This document shows, in pieces, positions 7,865-17,006 of a stretch of DNA of 64,000 nucleotides. The stretch covers positions 372,001 to 436,000 of the forward strand of contig NZ_AMZO01000006.1 of NCBI RefSeq assembly GCF_000331515.1, given 5' to 3'. The notes under the pieces were generated by a model, which searched no databases, was not told where the DNA came from, and worked only from the letters and a program-made list of their open reading frames with translations. This DNA comes from Photobacterium marinum. GTDB taxonomy: Bacteria > Pseudomonadota > Gammaproteobacteria > Enterobacterales > Vibrionaceae. Made by a program: the position numbers and the translations under genes. The stretch's first letter is position 1. The number at the start of each line of letters is the position of its first letter.

Positions 7865-8605
7865 TTACAATTGCATCAGTTCACGGAAACGCTTGATATT
7901 ACTCCGGCTGACAGGGACTTCCCCGTCAAGGTCGCACATTTTAAGCATATAGGTGCTATTCATCCAAGGGATTATTTCTTTTATTTTTTCCAGCTGGACG
8001 CAGTAGGAGCGATGAGAACGGAAAAAGCGCTCTTCCGGCAGGCGCTCCATCAGTTCACTGATACTGTATGGCGCGATGAATACACCGTCAGTGGTGTAGA
8101 CATTGGTGACTTTCTCACAGGCTTCGGCGTAGTAAATTTCATCTACCGGTGTTATCCGGATGCGGTTGTTTTTGGTCAGATTGACTGTTTTCGGTCGCGT
8201 TGTTTCCTGTCGCGTTGTTTCCTGTCCCACTGACGTCTGGCTCTGATGAGCGGCTTCCAGCTTGTTGAGCAGTCCGATCACCCGTTGCTCATTAAGTGGC
8301 TTAAGGATGTAGTCGAACGCCTCAAGCTCAAAAGCATCCACAGCAAACTCTTTATAAGCCGTAGTGAAAACAATATGCGGTTTTTGTGCAAACTGGTGGA
8401 TGTTTCGCGCCAGCAACATGCCGTCAATAGACGGGATTTGGATATCCAGGAACGCAATATCAACCTTATTACTTTGCAGGTACTTAAAGGCGTCCAGACC
8501 GTCTTCGAAAGCCGCGACAATTTTTATATTGCTGTAGGTTTCGATCAGGTAGGTCAGTTCTTCCTTTGCCAGATACTCATCTTCGACGATCAGCGCTTTT
8601 AGCAT
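7865..8605 (-). CDS. ypdB: LytTR-type response regulator YpdB
   Basis: A 246-residue response regulator. The receiver domain (residues 2-120) has the acidic pocket VEDE, the phosphoacceptor D54 in FLDIQIPSIDG and the conserved K in YILKPL. A LytTR DNA-binding domain (about 145-246) follows. Sequence features such as GLDAFKYLQSNKVDIAFLDI and AVDAFELEAFDYILKP match E. coli YpdB. The linker (about 122-142) contains an odd QETTRQETTR repeat. Its ATG overlaps the 3' end of the kinase gene by seven bases, implying translational coupling. Its predicted binding repeats lie upstream of the transporter gene that follows. Confidence 0.92.
   Translation of the reverse strand: MLKALIVEDEYLAKEELTYLIETYSNIKIVAAFEDGLDAFKYLQSNKVDIAFLDIQIPSIDGMLLARNIHQFAQKPHIVFTTAYKEFAVDAFELEAFDYILKPLNEQRVIGLLNKLEAAHQSQTSVGQETTRQETTRPKTVNLTKNNRIRITPVDEIYYAEACEKVTNVYTTDGVFIAPYSISELMERLPEERFFRSHRSYCVQLEKIKEIIPWMNSTYMLKMCDLDGEVPVSRSNIKRFRELMQL
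8196..8225. repeat. 15-bp perfect tandem duplication in the YpdB linker
   Basis: CGCGTTGTTTCCTGT occurs twice in tandem. It encodes the duplicated QETTR segment between the receiver and LytTR domains. It is in frame and probably arose by slippage. Confidence 0.9.
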
Positions 8606-10266
8606 TGTTGTTCCTGCTTGTTTGATTCATTAATGTAAAACGACATTTCGGTGCCTTGTTCAAGGCGCTTAATATTTAGGCCTTCCCCATACAGCATGGT
8701 CAGGCGTTGGTGCACATTGGTCAGGCCGATATGACGGGAGTCCATGGTACCGCTGTAAAGTTTGTTGATCACTTCTTGGCTGATCCCTACACCCGTATCG
8801 TGAATAATGACTTTTACTCGCTCTTCTGCCTGCCTGACCGTGATAAAGACTTTACCCGGTGTACGCGAAGGTTGGATGCCGTGCAGAATTGCATTTTCAA
8901 CCAGTGGCTGTATCAGCAGGCAAGGGATCATAGAATGGACGTCATCAATATCGAATTCAACGGTCAGTTTGTTGCCGAAGCGGGCTTGTTCAATGGCGAC
9001 ATAGTCCCTGACTTGTTGCAGGGCAACATGGATGTCGATTAATTCCTCTGTGCGCTCAAGGTTATAGCGCAGAATATCAGCCAGCTTGGCAATCAGCTGA
9101 CGGGCCTGATCCGGACGGATCCGGATCAGGGTTGAAATCGCATTTAAGGCGTTGAACAAAAAATGTGGATTGATTCTGCTCTGCAAGGCTGAATATTCTG
9201 CCTTGCTTGCCATTGTCTTGAGGTGTTCAACCCGCGACACTTCCATCTGAGTGGAAATCAGGTGTGAAAGACCAATCGCCATTTCCCGTAGTGACGGGCG
9301 AATTCGGTGAGGCTGGTGGTAGAAAATCTTCAAGGTGCCGCTGACTTTGCCATTCTCCCACAGCGGAATGATCAGCAGGGAATGGAAGTCATGGACATTA
9401 AGGCTGTTGCTGATGATCTGCTGTCCGGTGCGAACCGCCTGTTGGGTCATATCGCTGATTTGATGCGCTTCAAGATAGTTTTCCTGTCCGGCACCGACAT
9501 AAGCCAGCACATCATTAGTATCGGTGATGGCAACGGCATCTGCTTTGGTTTCTTCCCGGATAATATTACAGACAGTTGCCAGCGACTCTCGGCTGTTCTT
9601 ACGAAAATGTGGCAGGGTTCGGTTGGCAATATCCAGTGCCAGTTTTGCCTGTTCTGCTGCGACAAGATCTTTTTCTTTCTCCAGCCCCTGAACAAGGCGG
9701 ATGATCAGACCGATACATACCGCGCCGGAAATCATCGGCATACTGATATGGGAGACAATGTTATAGGCCTGCGTTTTATCTTCAGACAGTGCAACGATCA
9801 GTACCATGGTCAGCATTTCACAGAAAACGCCGGCCATGATGCCGAGGCGGGCATAGTTTTTTTTAGGGCATTTTCTGTGGATCCAGGTTGCCAGCAGACC
9901 GGCAATAATACTGGTGATCAGACAGGCAACTGAGGTCGGACCGTCGACATCAATCAGGTAACGGTGGACACCGGCAATAAGCCCGGCAGAGATACCAGTC
10001 CAGGGGCCAAATAAGATGCCACCGGATAAAACGGCAATGATCCGAACGTTCACCAAGGAACCGTCAACCTTGATACCCGTATAAGTACTGAAAACGGCAA
10101 ACAGTATAAACAGCACTGAAATCATCGCGATTTCGACCGGACGGCGGTGGCGCTTTTTCACTATGTGCTGGAAAGGGTGGGTCAGGGTGAGCAGGAAAAG
10201 AGCCATCAGCAATAATGCCGCCCGCTCAAATACAGCCAGCAGCATCATCAGTTGTTCGGTATACAC
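8599..10266 (-). CDS. ypdA: LytS/YpdA-type sensor histidine kinase
   Basis: A 555-residue membrane kinase. An N-terminal 5TM-LYT sensor region (about residues 1-190, with GSLVNVRIIAVLSGGILFGPW) is followed by a GAF-like domain (about 225-350). Next come the His_kinase domain with NPHFLFNALN (phosphorylated H368) and an HATPase_c domain (about 445-550, DTGVGIS and GLTNVHQRL). Similarity to E. coli YpdA runs over the full length. The start is GTG 10266 with a GAGG ribosome site at good spacing. With YpdB it should respond to extracellular pyruvate (known for the family) and drive the adjacent YhjX-type gene. Confidence 0.92.
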   Translation of the reverse strand: MYTEQLMMLLAVFERAALLLMALFLLTLTHPFQHIVKKRHRRPVEIAMISVLFILFAVFSTYTGIKVDGSLVNVRIIAVLSGGILFGPWTGISAGLIAGVHRYLIDVDGPTSVACLITSIIAGLLATWIHRKCPKKNYARLGIMAGVFCEMLTMVLIVALSEDKTQAYNIVSHISMPMISGAVCIGLIIRLVQGLEKEKDLVAAEQAKLALDIANRTLPHFRKNSRESLATVCNIIREETKADAVAITDTNDVLAYVGAGQENYLEAHQISDMTQQAVRTGQQIISNSLNVHDFHSLLIIPLWENGKVSGTLKIFYHQPHRIRPSLREMAIGLSHLISTQMEVSRVEHLKTMASKAEYSALQSRINPHFLFNALNAISTLIRIRPDQARQLIAKLADILRYNLERTEELIDIHVALQQVRDYVAIEQARFGNKLTVEFDIDDVHSMIPCLLIQPLVENAILHGIQPSRTPGKVFITVRQAEERVKVIIHDTGVGISQEVINKLYSGTMDSRHIGLTNVHQRLTMLYGEGLNIKRLEQGTEMSFYINESNKQEQQC

Positions 10267-10450
10267 AGCTTGCCTCGAATGGATCGTCAGGAAAAACGGG
10301 CTGGGATTGTACGCGGAAGCGCAGCAGAGTTACAGGCCAATTACCGGTTGAAAAGATAGATTACGCAGAGGAAAAGTGTGATCGAGTGTATTTATTGTGT
10401 GCGTTTTCAGCTGGGGGATTGGTACTAACCCGTGGATTAGTACCGTGTTC

Positions 10451-11599
10451 TTATTCACCATGCAGACGACGAATAATACTCAGAAACAACTTACTGGCGG
10501 TTGCGATGAGTTCATCAGGGAAGTCGTAGTCGGGGTTATGTAGTTCAGGGTGGTCTTCCCCACTGCCGAGACAGAACAGGGCACCGGGCCATTTCAGAAG
10601 AAATTCGGCGACATCTTCCGACCAGCGCATAGGCGCATCAATGTTCTCTATATCAAGGCCAATGTGTTCAGCTTGTTGGCAGACGATTTCGTATGGTTCT
10701 GTTGCATTAACGACGGCATTAAATGACTCTTGCCAGCTGACGCCACACTCAAGCCCTTCTTTGGCCGAAATAGCTGAAACCGTTTCGCATAAGTCCTGCT
10801 TCATATTGTTGAAGACATTATTGTTATCGCTTCGCAGGGTAGCGAGGATTTTTGCATAGCCCGGTGAGGTGCCAAATGCTTCTTCGCCTAATGTTGCGTG
10901 GATCACCGTGACTAAAGTGAATGCTTCAGTATGCCTTTCAGGCATGGCTTGCAGGTGGCGAATGATCTCCAGCATAGCTGTGGTTGGGCTGATGCCGTTT
11001 TCCGGTCTGGCTGCATGGGAGGTTTTGCCTTCTAACTCAATGGTTACACCGGTTGAAGCACAGGCAAAGGTGCCGGGTTTGATGATGACAGAATTGAGCG
11101 GATAACCAGGAAGGTTATGGTAGGCGAATACCTGATCGATATTCTGCTCTGACAGCCAGCTGTTATCAAGCATACTGGCAGCGCCGGTTCCAATTTCTTC
11201 CGCGGGCTGGAACAGCAACAGGACTTTACCTGATGCTGGTGGATGCAAAGATAGCTGTTCAGCAACAGCCATCAGGCTCGCTGTATGGCCGTCATGACCG
11301 CAGGCGTGCATCACACCGTCATGCTTTGAACAGTGACTATGGTTGTTCTTTTCGTGGATAGGTAATGCATCGAAGTCGGCACGAAACAGAGTAGTGACGC
11401 CGGGATTACCACTGTCGATGGTGCAGACAATACCATGTCCACCGATAGCGGTTTTTGGCTCCAGGCCAAAGGTGTGTAACTGTTTAGTGATCAGAGCTGA
11501 GGTGTCAGCTTCATGCAATGACAGCTCTGGGTGCTGGTGAAGATGGTGACGAAAATGAGTGGCATCAAATTGTTGTGGATGCTCAGATACTTTGTCCAT
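10451..11599 (-). CDS. M20D family amidohydrolase (hippurate / IAA-amino acid hydrolase-like)
   Basis: A metal-dependent amidohydrolase of 382 residues, the usual length of the M20D family that cleaves N-acyl amino acids. Visible motifs are RADFDALPI, HACGHDGHTA (metal-binding Cys/His), the catalytic-glutamate region FQPAEEIGTGA, and the dimerisation 'lid' domain from about residue 175 to 285 (KTSHAARPENGISP). It begins with ATG 11599 and stands alone. The kinase gene upstream of ypdB starts about 185 bases further down on the same strand, with no clear terminator between. The exact substrate cannot be told from sequence. Confidence 0.85.
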   Translation of the reverse strand: MDKVSEHPQQFDATHFRHHLHQHPELSLHEADTSALITKQLHTFGLEPKTAIGGHGIVCTIDSGNPGVTTLFRADFDALPIHEKNNHSHCSKHDGVMHACGHDGHTASLMAVAEQLSLHPPASGKVLLLFQPAEEIGTGAASMLDNSWLSEQNIDQVFAYHNLPGYPLNSVIIKPGTFACASTGVTIELEGKTSHAARPENGISPTTAMLEIIRHLQAMPERHTEAFTLVTVIHATLGEEAFGTSPGYAKILATLRSDNNNVFNNMKQDLCETVSAISAKEGLECGVSWQESFNAVVNATEPYEIVCQQAEHIGLDIENIDAPMRWSEDVAEFLLKWPGALFCLGSGEDHPELHNPDYDFPDELIATASKLFLSIIRRLHGE

Positions 11600-11741
11600 A
11601 ACTAACTGACAAATAAGCTATTAAAGGGGGCGAATAGGGTAGCGCGCTTCGCCCAGCTGAATTGTGATGATAATCTCAAGTTGATTGAGATGTGATTCAA
11701 AATAACAATGCAGTTAATAATGAACTCAGCAGGGAATATTA

Positions 11742-11921
11742 ATGGTTAAGTCTAAGCGGATTTTATTTACTTTTATTTTGGTCGTCTGTGCTTTTTATGC
11801 CGGTATGAAGTTTGAACAGTTTTTATATCTCGATAAGTGTTTAGATCTTGGCGGTGGGCAAAACCCGGGGAATTACCCGATTTGCGTGGTGGAAGTGAAT
11901 GAACAACAAGCTGAAGGTTAA
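11742..11921 (+). CDS. Small hypothetical membrane-anchored protein (59 residues)
   Basis: A 59-codon reading frame with an AGGGA ribosome site seven bases before ATG 11742. It has a single N-terminal hydrophobic helix (RILFTFILVVCAFYAG), then a short soluble tail with two cysteines (DKCLDLGGG and YPICVVEV). The arrangement of one membrane anchor, KCLDLGGG and a second Cys resembles small uncharacterised proteins I recall from Vibrionaceae. The coding pattern (good start, sensible composition, anchored topology) supports a real gene. The two cysteines, on the periplasmic side if the N-terminus is inside, could form a disulfide. Function is unknown. Confidence 0.6.
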   Translation: MVKSKRILFTFILVVCAFYAGMKFEQFLYLDKCLDLGGGQNPGNYPICVVEVNEQQAEG

Positions 11922-12321
11922 TATTTTCATGACGAGCAATCCCCTCATTTTTGTCTTCCTTTTGTTTTAGGTTTTATGAAATTTCGATACATAGTGGCAA
12001 AGGTGAAAGAAGCTTTTTCGGTGTATCGTAGATGGTTAGGTAATTGTTTTAAGTCCTATCTCGCTTATGCACCAAGCTTGTAAGGGTGAAAACTTATACG
12101 CATTCTGAACATTTGGCCTTTCCTATAGATAAGCTAATTTGTGGAACAAAAGGCAAGACCTACCCCATACTTTTTGTCGTGCCTGATGTGCGCCAACTAT
12201 AACTTGCATCCTTAATGCATGTTATATAACATGTTTCGCGATATGGAGGCGGCTAACATCTCAATACACGCTGAAAAAAGGACAAGCACACAAGCTTAAC
12301 AATGGATAAAAGCCAGTAGAG
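11922..12321. other. Gene-free stretch upstream of the chemoreceptor gene
   Basis: No convincing gene is seen; a 35-codon frame at 11976-12083 is too weak to call. A perfect 16-bp palindrome, CATGTTATATAACATG (12218-12233), lies about 90 bases before the chemoreceptor start and could be an operator. Confidence 0.5.
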
Positions 12322-13536
12322 ATGCCGAATTCCCTAATAAAAAGAACACTACTTACAATGGGGCTGTATATGCGTTCACTCTTTATTCGAATGAGGTTCA
12401 TTCACTGGTTAGGTGCGATTGCACTTTTGGCTAATGCTACATTTTTCACTGATGTGTTATTTTCACAAATTATTCAATATATTGTGGTTGTATTTTTGAT
12501 TGTTCATGACATCGATGAAAAGTTTTGGGGTGTCGACTCTTTGAAAAATATCACAAACTATATGAAGAATTTCGAAAGAAAAGACCTTTCTGTGCCTTGC
12601 GAAATAAACAGCAAGTACAACAGCGAAATGGGCAATGTGCTCGATGTCATCAATACTTTCAGAGAGAATGTGAAAAGTGCTCTGGTAGATATACAACAAC
12701 AGGCCAGTACTTCTGACGAAATATCCGATTTACTCAAAGTCAAAGCACAGAACATTTCAGTCCGGATTCAGGAACAAGACAATCGAGTCAGCTTTATAAC
12801 AAATCAAGTTGAGACTCTGGATAAGACATCACTATCCCTTCAATCCAAAGCAGAAGAAACGCGCTTAAAAGTCGAACTGACTCGGGATGACTTACTTAAT
12901 TCAAACAGCACTATGGGAATGATGGTAAAGGAGATAGGTACTTACATTCAAAACAATGATGCGCTTCATAACAAATTTCACCTTCTATCTAAGCAAACGC
13001 AATCTATTGAAAAAGTAGTATTGGTCATCAATAACCTGGCAGATCAGACGAACCTTTTGGCTTTAAACGCAGCAATAGAAGCTGCCAGAGCGGGGGAGCA
13101 TGGAAGAGGGTTTGCTGTAGTGGCGGATGAAGTAAGAAACTTAGCTAAATCTACTCAGGAAAGCCTGGATGAGATCAACCAGATAATTGCTGGGATATCT
13201 GAAGCGGTTCTTGACGCTGGTGAGCAGATGAAATCTCAGTCGGCGGCGATAGCATCATTGTCTCACTACACGACATCCAGCCAATCAGGGCTCGATGTGG
13301 CTTGTGAAAATATTAATGAAATCTTGACCCTTATTGGACAAGATAGTGAAAGTGATAGTGTTGATATTCTTTATATTCACAAGTTGGTCAGAGATATCAG
13401 TAAAGAGATTGAAGCATTAAAAACGCTCTCTAGTTCTAATGCTAATGATTGTGCTGAGCTTGAACAACAAGGGCACTACCTTAGTGAAGTTACAGACAAC
13501 ATCGTAGGACAACTGGGGTTATTTAAAACAAATTAA
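12322..13536 (+). CDS. Methyl-accepting chemotaxis protein without a periplasmic sensor domain
   Basis: A 404-residue chemoreceptor-like protein. A short N-terminal membrane region (about residues 26-65) holds two closely spaced hydrophobic helices with almost no periplasmic loop. It is followed by a coiled-coil signalling domain with the highly conserved hairpin tip ([17 protein letters not shown] and [15 protein letters not shown], about residues 240-275). No PAS, Cache or four-helix ligand domain and no convincing HAMP domain is seen. It might sense a membrane or cytoplasmic condition, or work with a partner. The start is uncertain: ATG 12322 has a poor ribosome site, and in-frame ATGs at 12358 and 12370 are also possible. 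Confidence 0.85.
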   Translation: MPNSLIKRTLLTMGLYMRSLFIRMRFIHWLGAIALLANATFFTDVLFSQIIQYIVVVFLIVHDIDEKFWGVDSLKNITNYMKNFERKDLSVPCEINSKYNSEMGNVLDVINTFRENVKSALVDIQQQASTSDEISDLLKVKAQNISVRIQEQDNRVSFITNQVETLDKTSLSLQSKAEETRLKVELTRDDLLNSNSTMGMMVKEIGTYIQNNDALHNKFHLLSKQTQSIEKVVLVINNLADQTNLLALNAAIEAARAGEHGRGFAVVADEVRNLAKSTQESLDEINQIIAGISEAVLDAGEQMKSQSAAIASLSHYTTSSQSGLDVACENINEILTLIGQDSESDSVDILYIHKLVRDISKEIEALKTLSSSNANDCAELEQQGHYLSEVTDNIVGQLGLFKTN

Positions 13537-13942
13537 AATGATTAAATGCGATAGTCGTGCGTATTGTTTAGGACAGAACTTACTGCACGATACAAAACTC
13601 TCCCCCTTTATTCACAAAATCAATGCAGAAATACTCAAAGTTCCAAAAGGGGGGGGAGTTGGAGGGGATACTGGTGTGTGTTTGTATGAAAATTTAATCG
13701 TAATACGTTGGGCTCAATTAACACCCCAAATTCGGTGAGTTGAATATTAATACTAATTCACATATGCCCCAAACTGCGCTGAATAGCAAATAATAATAGT
13801 GGGCTAGAAGAGAACACATAAAGGTATCTTTGCGCCAGTGCTCTTCATCAGCCTGAAAAGACATGGGCAAATCACGTGTTACATAATGATAGACTTCTCG
13901 CGCTTTGGTAAACTGCCGGAAAGAGTACCGTCAGATTAGATT
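13537..13942. other. Gene-free stretch
   Basis: No supported gene. A 66-codon frame at 13538 has no ribosome site and crosses a run of eight G. No clear terminator or repeat is seen. Confidence 0.5.
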
Positions 13943-14218
13943 ATGAGCCAAAACGATATTCAACAAACTATCGCGAGTTTTACTTCAATAGAGCAGGCGT
14001 TGGACTATTTTGAAATAGACTTCGACAGTAAATTTATTGATGAATACCGTACACAGTTAGTGAAACGCTTTAACGGTTATTTGTTGATTTCAAAGCCGGA
14101 TGACTGGTTTTCTGCTCGCCGTGCGCTTAAAAATGCGTATTGCAAAGTACAGCGTAGCCGTTTGGATCGCCACACTCGTTCGGCTTGCCGTGGGTGTACT
14201 TCGTGCCAGCGTCGGTAA
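13943..14218 (+). CDS. NifW-like small protein
   Basis: A 91-residue soluble protein. The N-terminal part (SIEQALDYFEIDFDSKFID, then LVKRFNGYL and ALKNAY) resembles the NifW nitrogenase-protective family, small proteins also annotated in Vibrionaceae that do not fix nitrogen. The C-terminus is unusual: a basic, cysteine-rich tail (RSACRGCTSCQRR) with CxxCxxC spacing that could bind metal. No other nif gene is in the window, so a nitrogenase role is unlikely to be its job here. The ribosome site is weak. The NifW link is from memory of the family pattern and needs a profile search. Confidence 0.55.
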   Translation: MSQNDIQQTIASFTSIEQALDYFEIDFDSKFIDEYRTQLVKRFNGYLLISKPDDWFSARRALKNAYCKVQRSRLDRHTRSACRGCTSCQRR

Positions 14219-14350
14219 AACATCAAATACATAGCTTTTTGATGGCGATTGCTGATAACTGCCGGAATAGTTGTCAGCTTACTTTTCTTCAGAACGACTC
14301 TTGAGATCATCTGTAAACTGCCAGAAATTCCGGCTAATCATGTGAACATC

Positions 14351-14560
14351 TTAAGGTTGGTTCATTGCGACTACTGCGCGGCGGTGAACGTCCGCACACC
14401 AGTTATGGCGGTGTGACTCATCATGATCGTCAATCGACGATGTTACAACCCCTTCTGATAAATCCGTGTTAAGCGATAATGAGTAATCGATGTAATGGTG
14501 TTTGATTGCTTTGTAGCCTAGTGCAAAAAAGATACAAACAAGTAAAGCCCATTTAAGCAT
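14351..14560 (-). CDS. Possible small membrane-anchored protein (69 residues)
   Basis: A frame with an N-terminal hydrophobic helix (WALLVCIFFALGYKAI) and a hydrophilic tail rich in His and Asp (DDHDESHRHNW). It starts ATG 14560 with no good ribosome site and converges with the NifW-like gene. Composition suggests it may be real, but there is no recognised family. Confidence 0.35.
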   Translation of the reverse strand: MLKWALLVCIFFALGYKAIKHHYIDYSLSLNTDLSEGVVTSSIDDHDESHRHNWCADVHRRAVVAMNQP

Positions 14561-14833
14561 GCTTTGTGATTTTGTTATGTTTTGTTGGAATTAATGAAAG
14601 CATTATAACGCATCTATTGCTGGTGCATGGTCGGATGACAATTGATTAAAATATTATTCTGTTGTTTTAAAACTTATGAAGAATGATTTTCAAGTTACTC
14701 TCATGGGTGTGATTTTTAGAGTATTAGCTTAAATCGAATGGTGTATATTTAAATCAACTTTAGCGAGTTGAATTTAGTTATTGGGGCTGGTTTGCTAAAT
14801 TTAATATCATTTCTAAATGAGAGTTAGATAATA
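14561..14833. other. AT-rich gene-free stretch
   Basis: No gene seen. It lies between the possible small membrane protein and the terminator of the nir-cobA operon. Confidence 0.5.
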
Positions 14834-14875
14834 AAAAGAGCCACTTTTAGTCTTAATACTGAAAGTGGCTCTTTG
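14834..14875 (-). terminator. Rho-independent terminator of the nirBDC-cobA operon
   Basis: AAAGAGCCACTTT pairs with AAAGTGGCTCTTT around a loop at 14850-14860. On the minus strand the stem is followed by a T-run, at the 3' end of cobA. Confidence 0.85.
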
Positions 14876-14894
14876 GTTCAATGAAGCGAAAACG

Positions 14895-15674
14895 TTATTG
14901 ATTAAACCAGCTCAGCTTATGGTGAAGAGAGGTGACACTGCCAATAACAATAAGCGACGGGCTGACTGCATCCTTGGCAACCGCTGGTAACTCAGCCAGT
15001 GATGAGGTGAATACACGCTGTTCCGGCGTGGTTCCTTTCTCAATAATGGCGCAAGCTGTACTGGCATCGAGGCCATGCTCTAACAGCTTTTGGCTGATAA
15101 CTGACGACTGCTTTAACCCCATATAAAACACCAGAGTATGGTTTGCTTTTGCCAGAGATGCCCAGTTGATATTCTCGCCATCTTTTTTTACATGACCGGT
15201 AATGAACTGCACGCTCTGCGAGTGCTCCCTGTGCGTCAGGGGGATCCCTGAATAGGCAGTACACCCGGCAGCGGCGGTTATTCCCGGCACGACTTCATAA
15301 TTGATATTGCGTTCAGCCAGCAGCTCAAGCTCTTCACCGCCGCGGCCAAAGATAAAAGGGTCGCCGCCTTTAAGGCGCACAACATGCTTACCTTGTTCGG
15401 CTTGTTCCGCTAGGATCTGATTTATCTGCTCTTGCGGTACACAGTGGTAATCCAGCTGTTTGCCGACGTAAATGCGTTTGGCATCAGCGTTAACCAGAGC
15501 CATGATTTCATCTGAAACCAATCGGTCGTACACCACGACATCAGCTTGCTGGATCAAGCGAAATGCCTTGACGGTGAGCAGGTCTGGATCGCCCGGACCT
15601 GCGCCAACCAGTGAAACAAATCCCTGCTTTTTGGTGTCGATATCAATATGTTCGGATGACAAAAACGGTGACAT
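14895..15674 (-). CDS. cobA: Uroporphyrinogen-III C-methyltransferase (SUMT)
   Basis: A 259-residue tetrapyrrole methylase that makes precorrin-2 from uroporphyrinogen III with SAM, the first committed step to siroheme. The family motifs are intact: [12 protein letters not shown] (residues 22-33), [23 protein letters not shown], and the [21 protein letters not shown] region. It is the last gene of the nirBDC operon, where it supplies siroheme to the nitrite reductase NirB. The separate CysG-N-like gene at 19785 supplies the dehydrogenase/ferrochelatase steps but carries a decayed version of this methylase domain, so this gene is likely the functional SUMT. Confidence 0.95.
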   Translation of the reverse strand: MSPFLSSEHIDIDTKKQGFVSLVGAGPGDPDLLTVKAFRLIQQADVVVYDRLVSDEIMALVNADAKRIYVGKQLDYHCVPQEQINQILAEQAEQGKHVVRLKGGDPFIFGRGGEELELLAERNINYEVVPGITAAAGCTAYSGIPLTHREHSQSVQFITGHVKKDGENINWASLAKANHTLVFYMGLKQSSVISQKLLEHGLDASTACAIIEKGTTPEQRVFTSSLAELPAVAKDAVSPSLIVIGSVTSLHHKLSWFNQ

Positions 15675-15711
15675 TGATTTGCTCCACTCTTCGTTAGTTT
15701 TTCTTGACGGA

Positions 15712-16533
15712 TCAGGCGTTAACTGCAGCTGCTGTAGTCGCTTCTGAAGTTTGGCTGTTTACCACAGGGCGTTCAGCTTTTGGTGTTGAGTACCAGTAAC
15801 CCAGCCCCATAAATACCGCGCCGGAAACGGCGTTACCCAGAGAAACCCAAAGCAGGTTGTGGCCAATACCGCCCAGGGTATAAGCCTCAGTGCTGTTACC
15901 GAACCAGGACAGGGCAAAGATAGTCATATTGGCAATGGAGTGTTCATAGCCGCAGCCGATGAACGCCAGCAGACACCACCAGATAGCGATAAAACGACCG
16001 GTACCTTCAACGCGCTGACACATCCAGATAGCCAGACAAACCAGCCAGTTACACAGAATGCCTTTAAAGAAAAGCACCATTGCCGGAGCAGAGGTTTTCG
16101 CCAATGCTACTTTGTGAACTAGGCTGGTGGCATCTGGAAGCAGCTTACCGCCACCGGCATACATGAACAGCGCAGCAACAGCAATCGAGCCAAGTAGGTT
16201 GCCAAGCCAGGTTTGCGGAAGGATTTTCAGGTTATCCATCCAGGTGATCTGACCTGTTTTTGCGCCGAAAGCCAGGAACATGGTGTGACCGGTATAAAGC
16301 TCAGAGCCCGCCATGATCACCAAGGTCAGTGCAACACCGAATGTGGAACCCATAACGATAGGGCGAATTGACGGATCAACCAGGTTGCCAAAAGTGAAGA
16401 TTAAAATGATACCCAGTCCGACATAAGCTCCTGCCATGGCTGAACTAATCCAGAATCCTACAGGATTATCTTCAGCTAACCGCTTAATACGTGCTGCGGT
16501 GTCCCCACATTTTTTAATTGGATCTGCAAACAT
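15712..16533 (-). CDS. nirC: Nitrite transporter NirC (formate/nitrite transporter family)
   Basis: A 273-residue inner-membrane channel of the FNT family with about six helices. Characteristic segments are [36 protein letters not shown] and [16 protein letters not shown]. It imports nitrite for reduction by NirBD. It lies between nirD and cobA in the operon. The gap to nirD (140 bases) contains a strong hairpin without T-run, which could set differential expression of the distal genes. Confidence 0.95.
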   Translation of the reverse strand: MFADPIKKCGDTAARIKRLAEDNPVGFWISSAMAGAYVGLGIILIFTFGNLVDPSIRPIVMGSTFGVALTLVIMAGSELYTGHTMFLAFGAKTGQITWMDNLKILPQTWLGNLLGSIAVAALFMYAGGGKLLPDATSLVHKVALAKTSAPAMVLFFKGILCNWLVCLAIWMCQRVEGTGRFIAIWWCLLAFIGCGYEHSIANMTIFALSWFGNSTEAYTLGGIGHNLLWVSLGNAVSGAVFMGLGYWYSTPKAERPVVNSQTSEATTAAAVNA

Positions 16534-16640
16534 TGTTATTTCCTTAAAACAGTGAAATTAAGACATGAATAAGGGCTTGCTTCCGGCGATGATCCGGAAA
16601 CCTCTATTGATGTTTTAACTTTGGTGCTTGTCGCTGAAGG

Positions 16641-16667
16641 TGTTGCCCCCGAAAGAGGGGGGCAACA
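16641..16667 (-). repeat. Strong hairpin between nirD and nirC
   Basis: TGTTGCCCCC (16641-16650) pairs perfectly with GGGGGCAACA (16658-16667) around a seven-base loop. There is no T-run on the minus strand, so it is more likely an mRNA-stabilising or processing stem, or a partial attenuator. Confidence 0.7.
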
Positions 16668-16673
16668 GGCGAT

Positions 16674-17006
16674 TTATACCGCCGGCATTTCAACCATGCC
16701 CTGATGGATGCGAACCTCGAAGGCTTTCACGCTGAAGCGTTCATCCTCAAGGCAGCGGCCGTCTTTCAGGTTGAAGCGCTGTTTTTTTAGCGGGCTGGCG
16801 ACCCAGAGTTCACCTTGGTGTTCGCAAATCAGGCCGCGAGACAGCACGTTAGATTTAGCGAACGGATCCATGTTGTGAATAGCGAAAACTTGCTCATCTT
16901 TGTTAGGGCGGAACAGGGCTATTTGCTCACCATTAACTAACGCGCAGACGCCGGTACCGGGAATAATGTCTTCCAGCGTGCAGATTGTTTGCCATTTGCT
17001 CATCAT
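16674..17006 (-). CDS. nirD: Nitrite reductase small subunit NirD
   Basis: A 110-residue Rieske-fold protein (WQTICTLEDIIPGTGVCALV, then ENP-type core and FNLKDGRCLED). As is normal for NirD, it lacks the paired Cys-His cluster ligands. It partners NirB for cytoplasmic NADH-dependent reduction of nitrite to ammonia. Its ATG at 17006 overlaps the nirB stop (TGATG), with a GGAGAAC ribosome site; a second ATG directly follows and is equally usable. Confidence 0.95.
   Translation of the reverse strand: MMSKWQTICTLEDIIPGTGVCALVNGEQIALFRPNKDEQVFAIHNMDPFAKSNVLSRGLICEHQGELWVASPLKKQRFNLKDGRCLEDERFSVKAFEVRIHQGMVEMPAV

Noticed and set aside
9307-9933. 208-codon frame antisense to the YpdA-type kinase
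   Set aside because: It lies fully inside a well-supported gene on the other strand; shadow frame.
11976-12083. 35-codon frame downstream of the small two-cysteine protein
   Set aside because: Weak ribosome site and no hydrophobic segment or family pattern; too little to call.
13538-13738. 66-codon frame after the chemoreceptor gene
   Set aside because: No ribosome site, runs through a homopolymeric G tract, composition unlike neighbours.
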